NCBI GenBank assembly: GCA_002471015.1
Contig: DKPB01000069.1
Coordinates: forward strand, 43,022-83,583
Direction of reading: 5' to 3'
DNA from: Stenotrophomonas sp. UBA7346
Lineage (GTDB): Bacteria; Pseudomonadota; Gammaproteobacteria; Xanthomonadales; Xanthomonadaceae
DNA: 40,562 nucleotides
This document shows, in pieces, positions 8,280 to 16,954 of the stretch. The notes under the pieces were generated by a model. The model was given only the letters and a program-made list of their open reading frames with translations, was not told the origin of the DNA and did no database searches. Both the position numbers and the translations under genes were made by a program. The number at the start of each line of letters is the position of its first letter. The stretch's first letter is position 1.

Positions 8280-9238
8280 TGCGACTGCGCCTGGGCCAGC
8301 TGGGCCAGGGCGCTGGCGTGCGCGTCGCTGGCATTGAGGCAGGGGATGTAGCGCATGCGTGCACCGCGCTCGGCAAGGGTGGCGGTGAAGCCCATCTCCA
8401 CCTCCTCCAGGGTTTCCAGGCAGTCGGTGGCAAAGCCGGGACAGACCACGTCGAGGGTCTTGATGCCGCTCTGTGCCAGTTCCCACAGGCGCGGTTCGGC
8501 ATAGGGCTGCAGCCAGCGCTCGCGGCCAAAGCGCGATTGATAGGCCAGCTCCCAATCGTCGTCGGCCAGGCCCAGTGCCGCGGCAATGGCGCGGGCGCTG
8601 GCTTCACAGCGCTGCGGGTAGGGGTCGCCGGCGTCGGCAAGGCGTTGCGGGATGCCGTGGAAGGAGAACAGCAGCTTGCCGCCGCGGCCATGCGCCTGCC
8701 AGTAGCCGGCAATGGAGCTGGCCACCGCCGCCACCCACTGCGGGTGCTCGGCGTAGTCGCGGATGGTCTGCACCCGCACGCCCGGGTTGCGGGCTTGCCA
8801 CAGCTGCACCTGGTCCTCGATCGAGGCGGTGGTGGTGGTGGAGTACTGCGGATAGAGCGGCAACACCACGATGCGCTGCATGCCCTCGGCAGCCAACGCG
8901 TCCAGCGCAGGCAGCAGCGCGGGTTGGCCGTAGCGCATGGCCTCGCGCACCCGCCAGTGCGGCAGCTGTGCCTGCAGGCCCGCGGCCAGTTGGCGCGTGT
9001 AGACCGCCAGCGGCGAGCCGTCCGGCAACCAGACCTGGGCGTATTTATGTGCCGATCGGCCTGCGCGCAGGGGCAGGATCAGCCCATGCAACAGCGGCTT
9101 CCACAGCAGCGGGGGAATGGACACCACGCGCGGATCGCCAAGAAATTCAGCGAGATAGCGACGTACCGCGGGGGCGGTGGGGGTATCCGGCGTACCTAGA
9201 TTGACCGCGAGCAACGCGGTGGTGGGGGCGTTGGACAT
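8276..9238 (-). CDS. hemH: Ferrochelatase
   Basis: Inserts Fe2+ into protoporphyrin IX, the last step of haem synthesis. The 320-residue protein has the family landmarks: LLAVNLGTPDTP at the N-terminus, FSFHGIPQRLADAGDPYP with the catalytic His, YQSRFGRERWLQPY, and DVVCPGFATDCLETLEEVEM with a conserved Glu. Length is normal. The start at 9238 is preferred over ATG 9244 because the GAGA just upstream sits at a proper distance only from 9238. The hydrolase gene overlaps its stop by four bases. Divergent from the SYLF gene, with a hairpin in the shared upstream region. Confidence 0.96.
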   Translation of the reverse strand: MSNAPTTALLAVNLGTPDTPTAPAVRRYLAEFLGDPRVVSIPPLLWKPLLHGLILPLRAGRSAHKYAQVWLPDGSPLAVYTRQLAAGLQAQLPHWRVREAMRYGQPALLPALDALAAEGMQRIVVLPLYPQYSTTTTASIEDQVQLWQARNPGVRVQTIRDYAEHPQWVAAVASSIAGYWQAHGRGGKLLFSFHGIPQRLADAGDPYPQRCEASARAIAAALGLADDDWELAYQSRFGRERWLQPYAEPRLWELAQSGIKTLDVVCPGFATDCLETLEEVEMGFTATLAERGARMRYIPCLNASDAHASALAQLAQAQSQ

Positions 9239-9309
9239 GGCCATATTCTCGCAGGTGGCTGCGCCCGCGGCGACGTCATTGTTCCTATTCCAGCGATAGC
9301 CGGGCGCTC

Positions 9310-9337
9310 CCCCGCTCACTACAGATTCAGAGCGGGG
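9310..9337. repeat. Inverted repeat CCCCGCTC...GAGCGGGG between divergent genes
   Basis: Perfect 8-base arms (9310-9317 and 9330-9337) with a 12-base spacer, lying between divergently transcribed hemH and the SYLF gene. It could be an operator for either gene; no function can be assigned. Confidence 0.4.
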
Positions 9338-9393
9338 CCCCTAATTTCAGGCACTTGCTTTATCTTCCTGTGTATCGACCTACGGAGTTCACC

Positions 9394-10293
9394 ATGCGCC
9401 GCCTGCCGTGCCTTGTTCTGCTGTTGTCTGCCGGCCTGTTGTCCGCCAACGCCGTTGCCGGTCCCCAGGAAGACCAGCGTGCCCGCAACGCCGTGCGCGT
9501 GCTCAATGAGATCCAGAACATCCCCGAGCAGGCCATTCCCGACAAGTTGCTGGATGAAGGCCGCGCGATCCTGGTCATTCCCGACACGATCAAGGCTGGC
9601 CTGGTGATTGGCGGGCGCCGCGGCCACGGCCTGATGTCGGTCAAGGCCGCCGATGGCAGCTGGTCCAACCCGGTCTTCGTCAAGCTCACCGGTGGCAGCA
9701 TCGGCTTCCAGGCGGGCGTGCAATCCTCGGACGTGATCCTGGTGTTCCGCAACGATCGCAGCCTGGACAACATCGTCAACGGCAAATTCACCCTGGGCGC
9801 CGATGCCGGCGTGGCCGCCGGCCCGGTCGGGCGCAGTGCCGCCGCTGCCACCGACGGCCAGCTGAAGGCCGAGATATGGTCCTGGTCACGCGCCCGCGGC
9901 CTGTTTGCGGGCGTCGCGCTGGACGGTGCGGTGCTGCAGATCGACGACGAGGCCAATCTCGACGCCTATGGCCCCAACACCACCCCGCGCATGATCCTGG
10001 AAGGCCGCCTGAGTGCGCCGCCGTCCAGCGACGTGGTCAGCTTCCGTGATCGCCTGGAGGAATCCACCTACTCGGCGCGCGAGAAGCGTGGCACCCAGGG
10101 GGGCGTGGCACCGGTGGCCTCCACCGCACCGCGCGCCGATGCGGTCAATGTGGCAGCGCCGGTGCAACCGGCCGCGGATACCGCAACCACCGCACCGATG
10201 CTGCCGGCGCCGGCCGAAACGGCACCCCAGCAGGGCTTCCAGCCTGTTTCGGAAGGTGAAATCCGCACCGAAACGCTGGATGGCGGCAACTGA
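9394..10293 (+). CDS. SYLF (Ysc84-like) lipid-binding domain protein, exported
   Basis: A 299-residue exported protein. The start at 9394 is preceded by GGAG and begins a signal peptide (MRRLPCLVLLL...ANAVAG). Residues about 30-215 form a SYLF/Ysc84 domain (AILVIPDTIKAGLVIGGRRGHGLM; GGSIGFQAGVQSSDVILVF; GVALDGAVLQIDDEANLDAYG), a fold that binds phosphoinositides in eukaryotes and is a common periplasmic or outer-membrane-associated protein of unclear role in bacteria. The tail (about 225-299) is Ala/Pro/Thr-rich and probably disordered. It lies 73 bases ahead of tatA on the same strand, with an inverted repeat between, so co-transcription with tatABC is possible but not shown. Confidence 0.88.
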   Translation: MRRLPCLVLLLSAGLLSANAVAGPQEDQRARNAVRVLNEIQNIPEQAIPDKLLDEGRAILVIPDTIKAGLVIGGRRGHGLMSVKAADGSWSNPVFVKLTGGSIGFQAGVQSSDVILVFRNDRSLDNIVNGKFTLGADAGVAAGPVGRSAAAATDGQLKAEIWSWSRARGLFAGVALDGAVLQIDDEANLDAYGPNTTPRMILEGRLSAPPSSDVVSFRDRLEESTYSAREKRGTQGGVAPVASTAPRADAVNVAAPVQPAADTATTAPMLPAPAETAPQQGFQPVSEGEIRTETLDGGN

Positions 10294-10299
10294 CCTTTG

Positions 10300-10332
10300 G
10301 CATAGCGAACCGTTCCGGCGGGTGCGCTATGC
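10300..10332. repeat. Inverted repeat GCATAGCG...CGCTATGC before tatA
   Basis: Perfect 8-base arms with a 17-base loop whose ACC/GGT can extend the stem. No T-run follows. It may attenuate read-through from the SYLF gene or be an operator. The right arm includes TATGCT (10328-10333), a possible -10 for tatA, but no acceptable -35 is seen. Confidence 0.45.
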
Positions 10333-10366
10333 TCAACAACCTCCACACAGATAACGCGAGCAGATC

Positions 10367-10594
10367 ATGGGCGGTTTCAGCATCTGGCACTGGTTGGTCG
10401 TGCTGGTCATCGTGCTGCTGGTGTTCGGCACCAAGCGGCTGACGAGCGGTGCCAAGGATCTGGGCAGTGCGGTCAAAGAGTTCAAGAAGGGCATGCGTGA
10501 TGACGACAAGCCGGCTGCACAGCTGAGCGACGAATCACGTGATGGCGACAAGAGCGGCGAGAAGCAGGCCGAGCGCGATCGCGACGCGCGCTGA
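10367..10594 (+). CDS. tatA: Sec-independent translocase subunit TatA
   Basis: A 75-residue pore-forming component of the twin-arginine translocase, which exports folded proteins across the inner membrane. Typical layout: one N-terminal membrane helix (about residues 5-20, IWHWLVVLVIVLLVFGTKRL), the FGTKRL hinge, an amphipathic helix (AKDLGSAVKEFKKGM) and a charged tail. The amphipathic helix with the FKKGM signature marks it as TatA rather than TatB. First of three genes in order tatA-tatB-tatC, 15 bases before tatB. Confidence 0.97.
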   Translation: MGGFSIWHWLVVLVIVLLVFGTKRLTSGAKDLGSAVKEFKKGMRDDDKPAAQLSDESRDGDKSGEKQAERDRDAR

Positions 10595-10609
10595 TTCCGG
10601 GCGTTCGAC

Positions 10610-11074
10610 GTGTTTGATATCGGCTTCAGCGAACTGCTGCTGATCGCAGTGGTGGCCCTGGTGGTCCTTGGCCCGGAACGCCTGCCCAAGGCAGCGCGCT
10701 TTGCCGGGTTGTGGGTACGCCGTGCGCGCAACCAGTGGGATTCGGTGAAGCAGGAGCTCGAGCGCGAGCTGCATGCCGAGGAGCTCAAGCGCAACCTGCA
10801 GGATGTGCGGCAGTCGATGCAGCAGGCCGAGGCCGGCCTGCGTGAGCAGGCGCAGCAGGTACATGACGGCGCCGATGCCTTCAAGCGTGAAGTGGAACAG
10901 CCGGAAACCGCACCGGAGCGCGTGATCGAGCCGCGCCCGATCACGCCGGCAGCCACCGACACGGCGACCGCGGCTGATAGCGGCGACAACAGCGCCGATA
11001 ACCGCGCGATTCCGTTCGACAGTCTGCAGGTGCCTGCCGATGCACCTGCCGATGCCGTGGAGCGCAAACCGTGA
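10610..11074 (+). CDS. tatB: Sec-independent translocase subunit TatB
   Basis: A 154-residue TatB, which with TatC forms the signal-peptide receptor of the Tat system. It starts at GTG 10610 (MFDIGFSELLLIAVVALVVLG), the standard TatB N-terminus with an acidic residue before the membrane helix, followed by GPERLPKAARFAGLW and a long amphipathic/charged region. The end is Ala/Pro/Thr-rich. Its TGA overlaps the GTG of tatC by four bases (GTGA), so the two are probably translated at matched rates, consistent with their 1:1 complex. Confidence 0.96.
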   Translation: MFDIGFSELLLIAVVALVVLGPERLPKAARFAGLWVRRARNQWDSVKQELERELHAEELKRNLQDVRQSMQQAEAGLREQAQQVHDGADAFKREVEQPETAPERVIEPRPITPAATDTATAADSGDNSADNRAIPFDSLQVPADAPADAVERKP

Positions 11075-11820
11075 GTGGGCAGGACTTCAACGAAAGCACG
11101 CTGGTCGAGCACCTGATCGAGCTGCGTGCGCGGCTGGTACGCGGGCTGCTGGGGCTGGGCGTGGTGCTGCTGGCACTGATGCCTTTCTCGCGCACCCTGT
11201 ACACGCATCTGGCCACGCCGCTGATCTCGCAGCTGCCGGCCGGGCAGTCGATGATCGCCACCAACCCGGCGGGCGCTTTCTTCGCGCCGCTGAAGCTGAC
11301 CTTCTTCGCCGCGCTGTTCATTGCCGTGCCGTGGTTGCTCTACCAGGCCTGGGCATTTGTCGCTCCTGGCCTGTATGCGCGCGAGAAACGCCTGGCGGTG
11401 CCGTTGCTGGGCTCGGCGGTGGCGCTGTTCTACATCGGCTGTGCCTTTGCCTACTTCCTGGTGTTGCCGGCGGTGTTCCACTTCCTCACCACCTTCCGTC
11501 CGGATGTGATCGCCATCACGCCTGACGCCAATGCCTACCTGGATTTCGTGCTGGCCATCTTCTTTGCCTTCGGCGCCAGTTTCGAGCTGCCGGTGGCGAT
11601 GGTGATCCTGGTGCTGCTGGGTTGGGTGAGTCCGCAGCAACTGCGCGAAGGGCGCGGCTATGCGGTGGTGGGCATCTTCGTGCTGGCTGCGGTACTGACC
11701 CCGCCGGACGTGGTTTCGCAGCTGATGCTGGCGATACCGATGTGCTTCCTCTATGAACTGGGCATCCATGCGGCCCGATGGTTGCAGCCACGTGACCGGG
11801 GTACAGCGGCCGCGCCCTGA
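11071..11820 (+). CDS. tatC: Sec-independent translocase subunit TatC
   Basis: A 249-residue polytopic inner-membrane protein that recognises the twin-arginine signal. The GTG start at 11071 overlaps tatB. The N-terminal motif (STLVEHLIELRARLVRGLL), the periplasmic loop with PLKLTFFAALFIAVPWLLYQ, FVAPGLYAREKR, and FAFGASFELPVAMVIL with the conserved membrane Glu are all present. Six membrane segments, normal length (E. coli 258). Last gene of the tat cluster; the gap to the next gene is 102 bases. Confidence 0.97.
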   Translation: MSGQDFNESTLVEHLIELRARLVRGLLGLGVVLLALMPFSRTLYTHLATPLISQLPAGQSMIATNPAGAFFAPLKLTFFAALFIAVPWLLYQAWAFVAPGLYAREKRLAVPLLGSAVALFYIGCAFAYFLVLPAVFHFLTTFRPDVIAITPDANAYLDFVLAIFFAFGASFELPVAMVILVLLGWVSPQQLREGRGYAVVGIFVLAAVLTPPDVVSQLMLAIPMCFLYELGIHAARWLQPRDRGTAAAP

Positions 11821-11922
11821 TTCATCAGGCGGGCGAAGGCCAGCAATCTGCGCTATTTTCTCCGGATACAGGCCACTGGGTAGCTCCCGGTGGGCCATGG
11901 CGCATCCAGGGGAACCGTCCGC

Positions 11923-14900
11923 ATGACGCAGCAAAAAGACAATTGGCTCAACAACGTGCCCCTGTTGGGGAAAATGCTGGCGGCATTTGCGTTGGTGTTC
12001 CTGTGCTTCCTGGCCACCAGCCTGATGAGTTACCGCACCTCCGGCCAGGACGACGATGCGCGGCGCCACGAGGGCGTGCAGATCGAGGTGATCCGCCAGG
12101 TCGAGGATGCGATCCAGGCCGTGCGCCTGCAGCAGATCGCCATCCGCAATTACCTGCTGGGCGATGGCGAGGGCCACCTGCAGACCGTGACGAAGGAAAG
12201 TGAGCGGCGCGACAACGCACTGGCTGCGGCGTTGGCCGCGGCCGGTACCAGCCCGGTTGCCGAGCAGGTGCGGCGGGCCCAGGTGCAGGCACGGACCTGG
12301 GATAGCGAAGTCACCGCGGTCCTACGCCCGGCCGCAGATGCGGTGCCACTGAGCCAGGTTGAAAAGCTGCATGCGCTGAGCAATGGCGGCCAGGGCAATA
12401 CATTGGCCGATGCACTCAACGAAATCTACGATTCCGAGGTTGCGCAGATGCTGGCCGACCGTGGCCAGATGAGCGCATGGATCGCCCGTGCACACACCAT
12501 TTCGCTGGTGTTGCTGGTGCTGGGCTTCGTCATCATCGTAGGCACCTTGTGGATGATCTCGCGGCTGGTGGTCAACCCGATCAACCGCCTCACCGACAAG
12601 ATGACGCGCCTGTCCAACGATGACCTGGACGTGGAGATCAGCGGCCTGGGGCGTGGTGACGAGATCGGCCAGATCGCCCGCGCGCTGGAGGTGTTCCGGC
12701 GCAACTCGGTGGCCTCGCGCGATGCCAACTGGGTCAAGCTCAGCGTCGGTGAGGTGGGCGCCGAGCTGCAGACCGCGCAGACCCCGGACGAATACGCGCA
12801 GGCCCTGGTGTCGCAGATCGCGCCACGCCTCGACGCCGCCATCGGCGTGTTCTTTGCATGGGACGAAAGCGAGAACCTGCTGCGCCTGCAGGGCAGTTAC
12901 GGCTTCCAGCGGCGCAAGCACCTGGGCCTGCAGTACGGCCTGGGCGATGGCCTGATCGGGCAGGCGGCACTGGAGCGCAAGCGGATCAGCGTGCAGCAGG
13001 TGCCGGACGAGTTCTTCGGGGTGCACTCGGCACTGGGCGAGGCGCAGCCGCGTAACCTGGTCGCGGTGCCGCTGTTGCTCAAGGGGCGCCTGCTGGGCGT
13101 GTTCGAATTCGGCACCTTTGCCCATTTCACCGCCACCCAGGAAGCCTTTGTCGACAGCGTGCTGCCGACTGTGGCGTTGGGGCTGGACAACATCCGCCGC
13201 GCCGACGAGACCCAGCTGCTGCTGGACCACACCCGGGCCCAGGCCGAAGAGCTGCAGCGCTCGCAGACTGCATTGCAGGCGCAGGAAGAAGAACTGCGCG
13301 CCACCAACGAGGAGCTGCAGGGCAAGACCGTGGAGCTGGAAGAACAGGCCCAGCGCCTGTCCGCTTCCGAGGAAGAACTGCGCGTGCAGGCCGAGGAGCT
13401 GCAGGCCTCCAACGAGGAACTGCGGCAGAAGACCGAGGTGCTCAACGAACAGAAGGAAGTGCTGCAGGTGCTGCAGCGCGAGACCGAGTTCAAGGCGCAG
13501 GAGCTTGCACGCGCCAGCCAGTACAAGACCGACTTCCTGGCTAACATGTCGCATGAGCTGCGCACGCCGCTCAACAGCCTGCTGATCCTGTCCAAGGAGC
13601 TGGCCGAGAACGAAAGCGGGCACCTGGACGTGGAGGAAGTGGAAGCGGCCGCGGTCATCCACGACTCCGGCTCCAACCTGCTGCGGTTGATCAACGACAT
13701 CCTGGACCTGTCCAAGATCGAAGCCGGCAAGATGGACGTGCACCGGGAGGAAGTGCGGGTGGACGCGATCACCCGCGAAGTGCTGCGCCACTTCCGCCAT
13801 ATGGCGGTGGAAAACCGTCTGGAGTTCGTCATCGACCTGGACGACAGCGTGCCCGAAACCGTGGTCACCGATCGCTCCAAGCTGCAGCAGGTGCTCAACA
13901 ACCTGCTCGGCAACGCCTTCAAGTTCACCCGCGAGGGCAAGGTGACGCTGCAACTGGGCATGGCTGACAACGCCTTGCTGACCCGCATCGGCGCGGCCGC
14001 GGACGAGCAGCACCTGGCACTGGCGGTGCGCGATACCGGCATCGGTATTCCCGAGGAACGCCTGGATTCCATCTTCGAGGCCTTCGAGCAGGTCGACTCC
14101 AGCACCAGCCGGCATTACGGTGGCAGTGGCCTGGGGTTGGCCATTGCCCGCCGCCTGGCACAGCTGCTGGGTGGCCAGCTGGTGGTGGACAGCGAGCAGG
14201 ACAAGGGCAGCTGCTTCACTCTGGTGCTGCCGATCCTGTCGGCCGCCGCCCATGGCATCAAGGCCGAGGAGGCCTTGCCTGTGACGACGCGGCCGGCGCC
14301 GACGCCGGGCCCGGCGCGCGCTGCCACCGCCCAGCTCATTGACTGGATCCCCGACGATCGCCATGCCATTGCCGCCGGCGAGACGGTGATCCTGACCATC
14401 GAGGACGATCCGGCGTTCGCCCGTATCCTGGTCGACCTGATCCGCCGCAAGGGCCACCGCGCGCTGGCCGCGGCCGACGGCGAAAGCGGCCTGGAGCTGG
14501 CGCGCCGGTTCCGCCCCACCGGCATCCTGCTGGACGTGATGCTGCCGGGCATGGACGGTTGGTCGGTGCTGCAGCACCTCAAGCACGACCCGGTGACGGC
14601 CGCCATCCCGGTGCACTTCATCTCGGCCGTGGACGAAGCCGCCAAGGGCGTGGCGCTGGGCGCGGTGGGTTACCTGACCAAGCCGGTGGACCGCAAGGCG
14701 TTGATCGCCGCCTTCGACCACCTGCTGGATGTGGCCGGCAAGATCGTGCGCAAGCTGCTGCTGGTCGACGACGACCACGATTCACGGCTGGCGCTGACAC
14801 GCCTGCTGCAGGCCGACAATGTCGAGATCGACCAGGTCGCTTCCGGCGAGGAGGCACTGGAGCGCATTGCCACCCACAGCTACGACTGCATCGTGCTGGA

Positions 14901-15525
14901 CCTCAACCTGGGCGGCATTTCCGGCATCGAGTTCCTGGAGAAGGCCGCCACGCTGGTGGCGGTGCCGCCGGTGGTGATCTATTCCGGCCAGGACCTCAGC
15001 CGCGAGGAAAGCCTGAAGCTGCGCCAGTACACCGACAGCATCGTGATCAAGGGCCAGCGTTCGCCCGAACGCCTGCTCGACGAGGTAAGCCTGTTCCTGC
15101 ACAGCATCGGCTCGCGCGGTGCCAACGCCACCCCGTCCGACGACCAGAACCTGGGCGGGCGCCAGGTGTTGCTGGTCGATGACGACATGCGCAACCTGTT
15201 TGCCCTGTCCAAGTCGCTGCGCGCCCGCGGGGTCAACGTGCTGATGGCGCAGGATGGCTACAAGGCACTGCAGCAGCTGGAAGAAAACCCCGCCATCGAA
15301 CTGGTGCTGATGGACATCATGATGCCGGGCATGGACGGCTACGAAACCACCCGCGAGATCCGCAAGCGCGCCGAATGGGCCAACCTGCCGATCATCGCGG
15401 TCACCGCCAAGGCCATGCATGGCGACCGCGACAAGTGCCTGGACGCCGGCGCCAATGATTACCTCACCAAACCGGTGGACCTGGACAAGTTGCTGTCGAT
15501 GATGCGCGTATGGCTTCAAAAGTAG
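11923..15525 (+). CDS. Hybrid sensor histidine kinase with HAMP, GAF, long coiled coil and three receiver domains
   Basis: A 1200-residue inner-membrane hybrid kinase. The start at 11923 follows AGGGGA; a GTG at 11890 in the same frame is less likely. Order: membrane helix (17-35), helical periplasmic sensor (about 38-188), membrane helix (191-212), HAMP (213-265), GAF (about 285-425), Glu-rich coiled coil (430-535), HisKA with phospho-acceptor His544 (NMSHELRTPL), HATPase_c (NNLLGNAFKF 659-668, DTGIGIP, GGSGLGLAI), then receivers with Asp871, Asp993 and Asp1131. REC1 and REC3 have the complete pocket; REC2 has LLVDDD, Asp993 and IVIKG. The cheR start lies inside its last codons (16-base overlap), so it heads a four-gene signalling operon. 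Input signal unknown. Confidence 0.93.
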   Translation: MTQQKDNWLNNVPLLGKMLAAFALVFLCFLATSLMSYRTSGQDDDARRHEGVQIEVIRQVEDAIQAVRLQQIAIRNYLLGDGEGHLQTVTKESERRDNALAAALAAAGTSPVAEQVRRAQVQARTWDSEVTAVLRPAADAVPLSQVEKLHALSNGGQGNTLADALNEIYDSEVAQMLADRGQMSAWIARAHTISLVLLVLGFVIIVGTLWMISRLVVNPINRLTDKMTRLSNDDLDVEISGLGRGDEIGQIARALEVFRRNSVASRDANWVKLSVGEVGAELQTAQTPDEYAQALVSQIAPRLDAAIGVFFAWDESENLLRLQGSYGFQRRKHLGLQYGLGDGLIGQAALERKRISVQQVPDEFFGVHSALGEAQPRNLVAVPLLLKGRLLGVFEFGTFAHFTATQEAFVDSVLPTVALGLDNIRRADETQLLLDHTRAQAEELQRSQTALQAQEEELRATNEELQGKTVELEEQAQRLSASEEELRVQAEELQASNEELRQKTEVLNEQKEVLQVLQRETEFKAQELARASQYKTDFLANMSHELRTPLNSLLILSKELAENESGHLDVEEVEAAAVIHDSGSNLLRLINDILDLSKIEAGKMDVHREEVRVDAITREVLRHFRHMAVENRLEFVIDLDDSVPETVVTDRSKLQQVLNNLLGNAFKFTREGKVTLQLGMADNALLTRIGAAADEQHLALAVRDTGIGIPEERLDSIFEAFEQVDSSTSRHYGGSGLGLAIARRLAQLLGGQLVVDSEQDKGSCFTLVLPILSAAAHGIKAEEALPVTTRPAPTPGPARAATAQLIDWIPDDRHAIAAGETVILTIEDDPAFARILVDLIRRKGHRALAAADGESGLELARRFRPTGILLDVMLPGMDGWSVLQHLKHDPVTAAIPVHFISAVDEAAKGVALGAVGYLTKPVDRKALIAAFDHLLDVAGKIVRKLLLVDDDHDSRLALTRLLQADNVEIDQVASGEEALERIATHSYDCIVLDLNLGGISGIEFLEKAATLVAVPPVVIYSGQDLSREESLKLRQYTDSIVIKGQRSPERLLDEVSLFLHSIGSRGANATPSDDQNLGGRQVLLVDDDMRNLFALSKSLRARGVNVLMAQDGYKALQQLEENPAIELVLMDIMMPGMDGYETTREIRKRAEWANLPIIAVTAKAMHGDRDKCLDAGANDYLTKPVDLDKLLSMMRVWLQK

Positions 15526-16376
15526 GCCCGATCACCCCGCCACCCAGCCGTGACGAGATCGACGACATCGAGGTGGATGCCTTCATCCATGCCATGTCGC
15601 GACGCCACGGCTATGACTTCAGTGGCTACGCGCCGTCATCATTGAAGCGGCGGGTGCTGCAGCTGGTGCAGACCCTGGACGTGGCGCATGTGGGCGAACT
15701 CACCGCGCGCGTGCTGCGCGACGACGAGATGGTGCCGCAGGTGATCGCCAAGCTGTCGGTGCCGGTGTCGGAGATGTTCCGCAACCCGGCGGTGTTCCGT
15801 AAGCTGCGCGACGAGGTCTTCCCGGTGCTGGCCTCCTACCCGCAGATCAATATCTGGCAGGCCGGTTGCGCGCATGGGCAGGAGGTCTACTCGCTGGCCA
15901 TCCTGCTCAAGGAGGCGGGCCTGTACGATCGCTGCCAGATCTACGCCACCGACTTCAGCGACGAGGCCCTGGCCAAGGCCCAGGAAGGTATTTTCCCGAT
16001 CCGTGATGCAAGGCTGTATTCGGAGAATTACCTGGCGGCCGGTGGCCGCCACACGCTCTCGGACTACTACCATGCCCGCTACGACTTCATGAAGCTGGAT
16101 GCCCGTTTGCGCGACCGGGTCACCTTTGCCAACCACAATCTGGTCTGCGACGGGGTCTTCTGCGAGGCGCAGCTGATCCTGTGCCGCAACGTGCTGATCT
16201 ATTTCTCCGATGCGCTGCAGGACCGGGTGCTGGGCCTGTTCCGCAACAGCCTCAGCCGCGGCGGCTTCCTGTGCCTGGGCAACCGCGAATCGATCCGCTT
16301 CGCCCCCAGCGCGCGCGATTTTGCCCCGCTGGACGCTGAGCTGCGGCTCTATCGCAACGCCGGTGGCTTGCTGTGA
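15510..16376 (+). CDS. CheR-type protein-glutamate methyltransferase
   Basis: A 288-residue S-adenosylmethionine-dependent methyltransferase of the CheR family. N-terminal helical domain (about 20-85; SLKRRVLQLVQ), the SVPVSEMFRNP substrate-side motif, SAM motif (IWQAGCAHGQEVYSLAI, 115-131), a second acidic motif ATDFSDEAL, and the LILCRNVLIYF signature. Start at 15510 overlaps the kinase gene by 16 bases, and its TGA overlaps the next start (GTGA). Classical CheR methylates glutamates on chemoreceptors, but none is encoded in this operon. The likely target is therefore the neighbouring kinase or a distant receptor (inference). Confidence 0.93.
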   Translation: MASKVGPITPPPSRDEIDDIEVDAFIHAMSRRHGYDFSGYAPSSLKRRVLQLVQTLDVAHVGELTARVLRDDEMVPQVIAKLSVPVSEMFRNPAVFRKLRDEVFPVLASYPQINIWQAGCAHGQEVYSLAILLKEAGLYDRCQIYATDFSDEALAKAQEGIFPIRDARLYSENYLAAGGRHTLSDYYHARYDFMKLDARLRDRVTFANHNLVCDGVFCEAQLILCRNVLIYFSDALQDRVLGLFRNSLSRGGFLCLGNRESIRFAPSARDFAPLDAELRLYRNAGGLL

Positions 16377-16954
16377 AAACCGCCTCCGGGTTGCCGCCAC
16401 ATGCCATCGTGGTGGGCTGCTCGGCCGGTGGCCTGTCCGCCCTGCACCAGTTGCTGGGTGCGTTTGCCGGGCCATTGCCGGTGCCGATGGTGGTGGTCTG
16501 CCACAGTGGCTCGGAAGACATGCGGGTGTTCTGCGAGCTGCTGGCCAGCCGCAGTGGTCTGTCGGTGGTCGAGGCCGAGGAGCGGCAGCAACCGGAACCT
16601 CATCACATTTATGTTGCGCCCTCGGGCTATCATCTGCTGATGGAGCGCAATGGCCGTTTTGCGCTGAGCGTGGATCCCAGGGTGGCTTTTTCCCGCCCTT
16701 CGATCGACGTCCTGTTCGAGTCCGCGGCCGAAGTATGGGGGGAACACCTCATTGCCGTGTTGCTGACCGGTGCCAATTCCGATGGCGCCGAGGGCTGCGC
16801 GCGCGTGCGGCGTTGTGGTGGCACACTGATCGTGCAGGACCCGGAAACAGCGCAGGTGCCGGTGATGCCGGCCGCTGCACTGGAACTGGCCGGCGCCGAC
16901 CATTGTCTGCCCTTGCCCGAAATTTCCTTTTTGCTGGAAGCCTTATGTTCGTAG
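16373..16954 (+). CDS. CheB-type methylesterase domain protein lacking a receiver
   Basis: A 193-residue protein consisting only of the CheB catalytic domain; classical CheB has about 350 residues with an N-terminal receiver. The triad is present with the right spacing: Ser17 (VGCSAGG), His44 (VVVCHSG), Asp137 (LLTGANSDGAEG). It removes methyl groups from (or deamidates) glutamyl side chains. The GTG start at 16373 overlaps cheR by four bases. Without a receiver its activity cannot be raised by direct phosphorylation, so control may come from binding the kinase receivers or from substrate state (inference). Confidence 0.92.
   Translation: MKTASGLPPHAIVVGCSAGGLSALHQLLGAFAGPLPVPMVVVCHSGSEDMRVFCELLASRSGLSVVEAEERQQPEPHHIYVAPSGYHLLMERNGRFALSVDPRVAFSRPSIDVLFESAAEVWGEHLIAVLLTGANSDGAEGCARVRRCGGTLIVQDPETAQVPVMPAAALELAGADHCLPLPEISFLLEALCS

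Noticed and set aside
12322..14778. An 818-codon minus-strand open frame opposite the hybrid kinase
   Set aside because: Mirror of kinase codons with no protein-like features; the kinase motifs on the plus strand are unambiguous.
16210..16944. Upstream extension of the diguanylate cyclase frame through cheR and cheB
   Set aside because: The translated extension is not protein-like and overlaps two real genes. The receiver begins right after ATG 16945.
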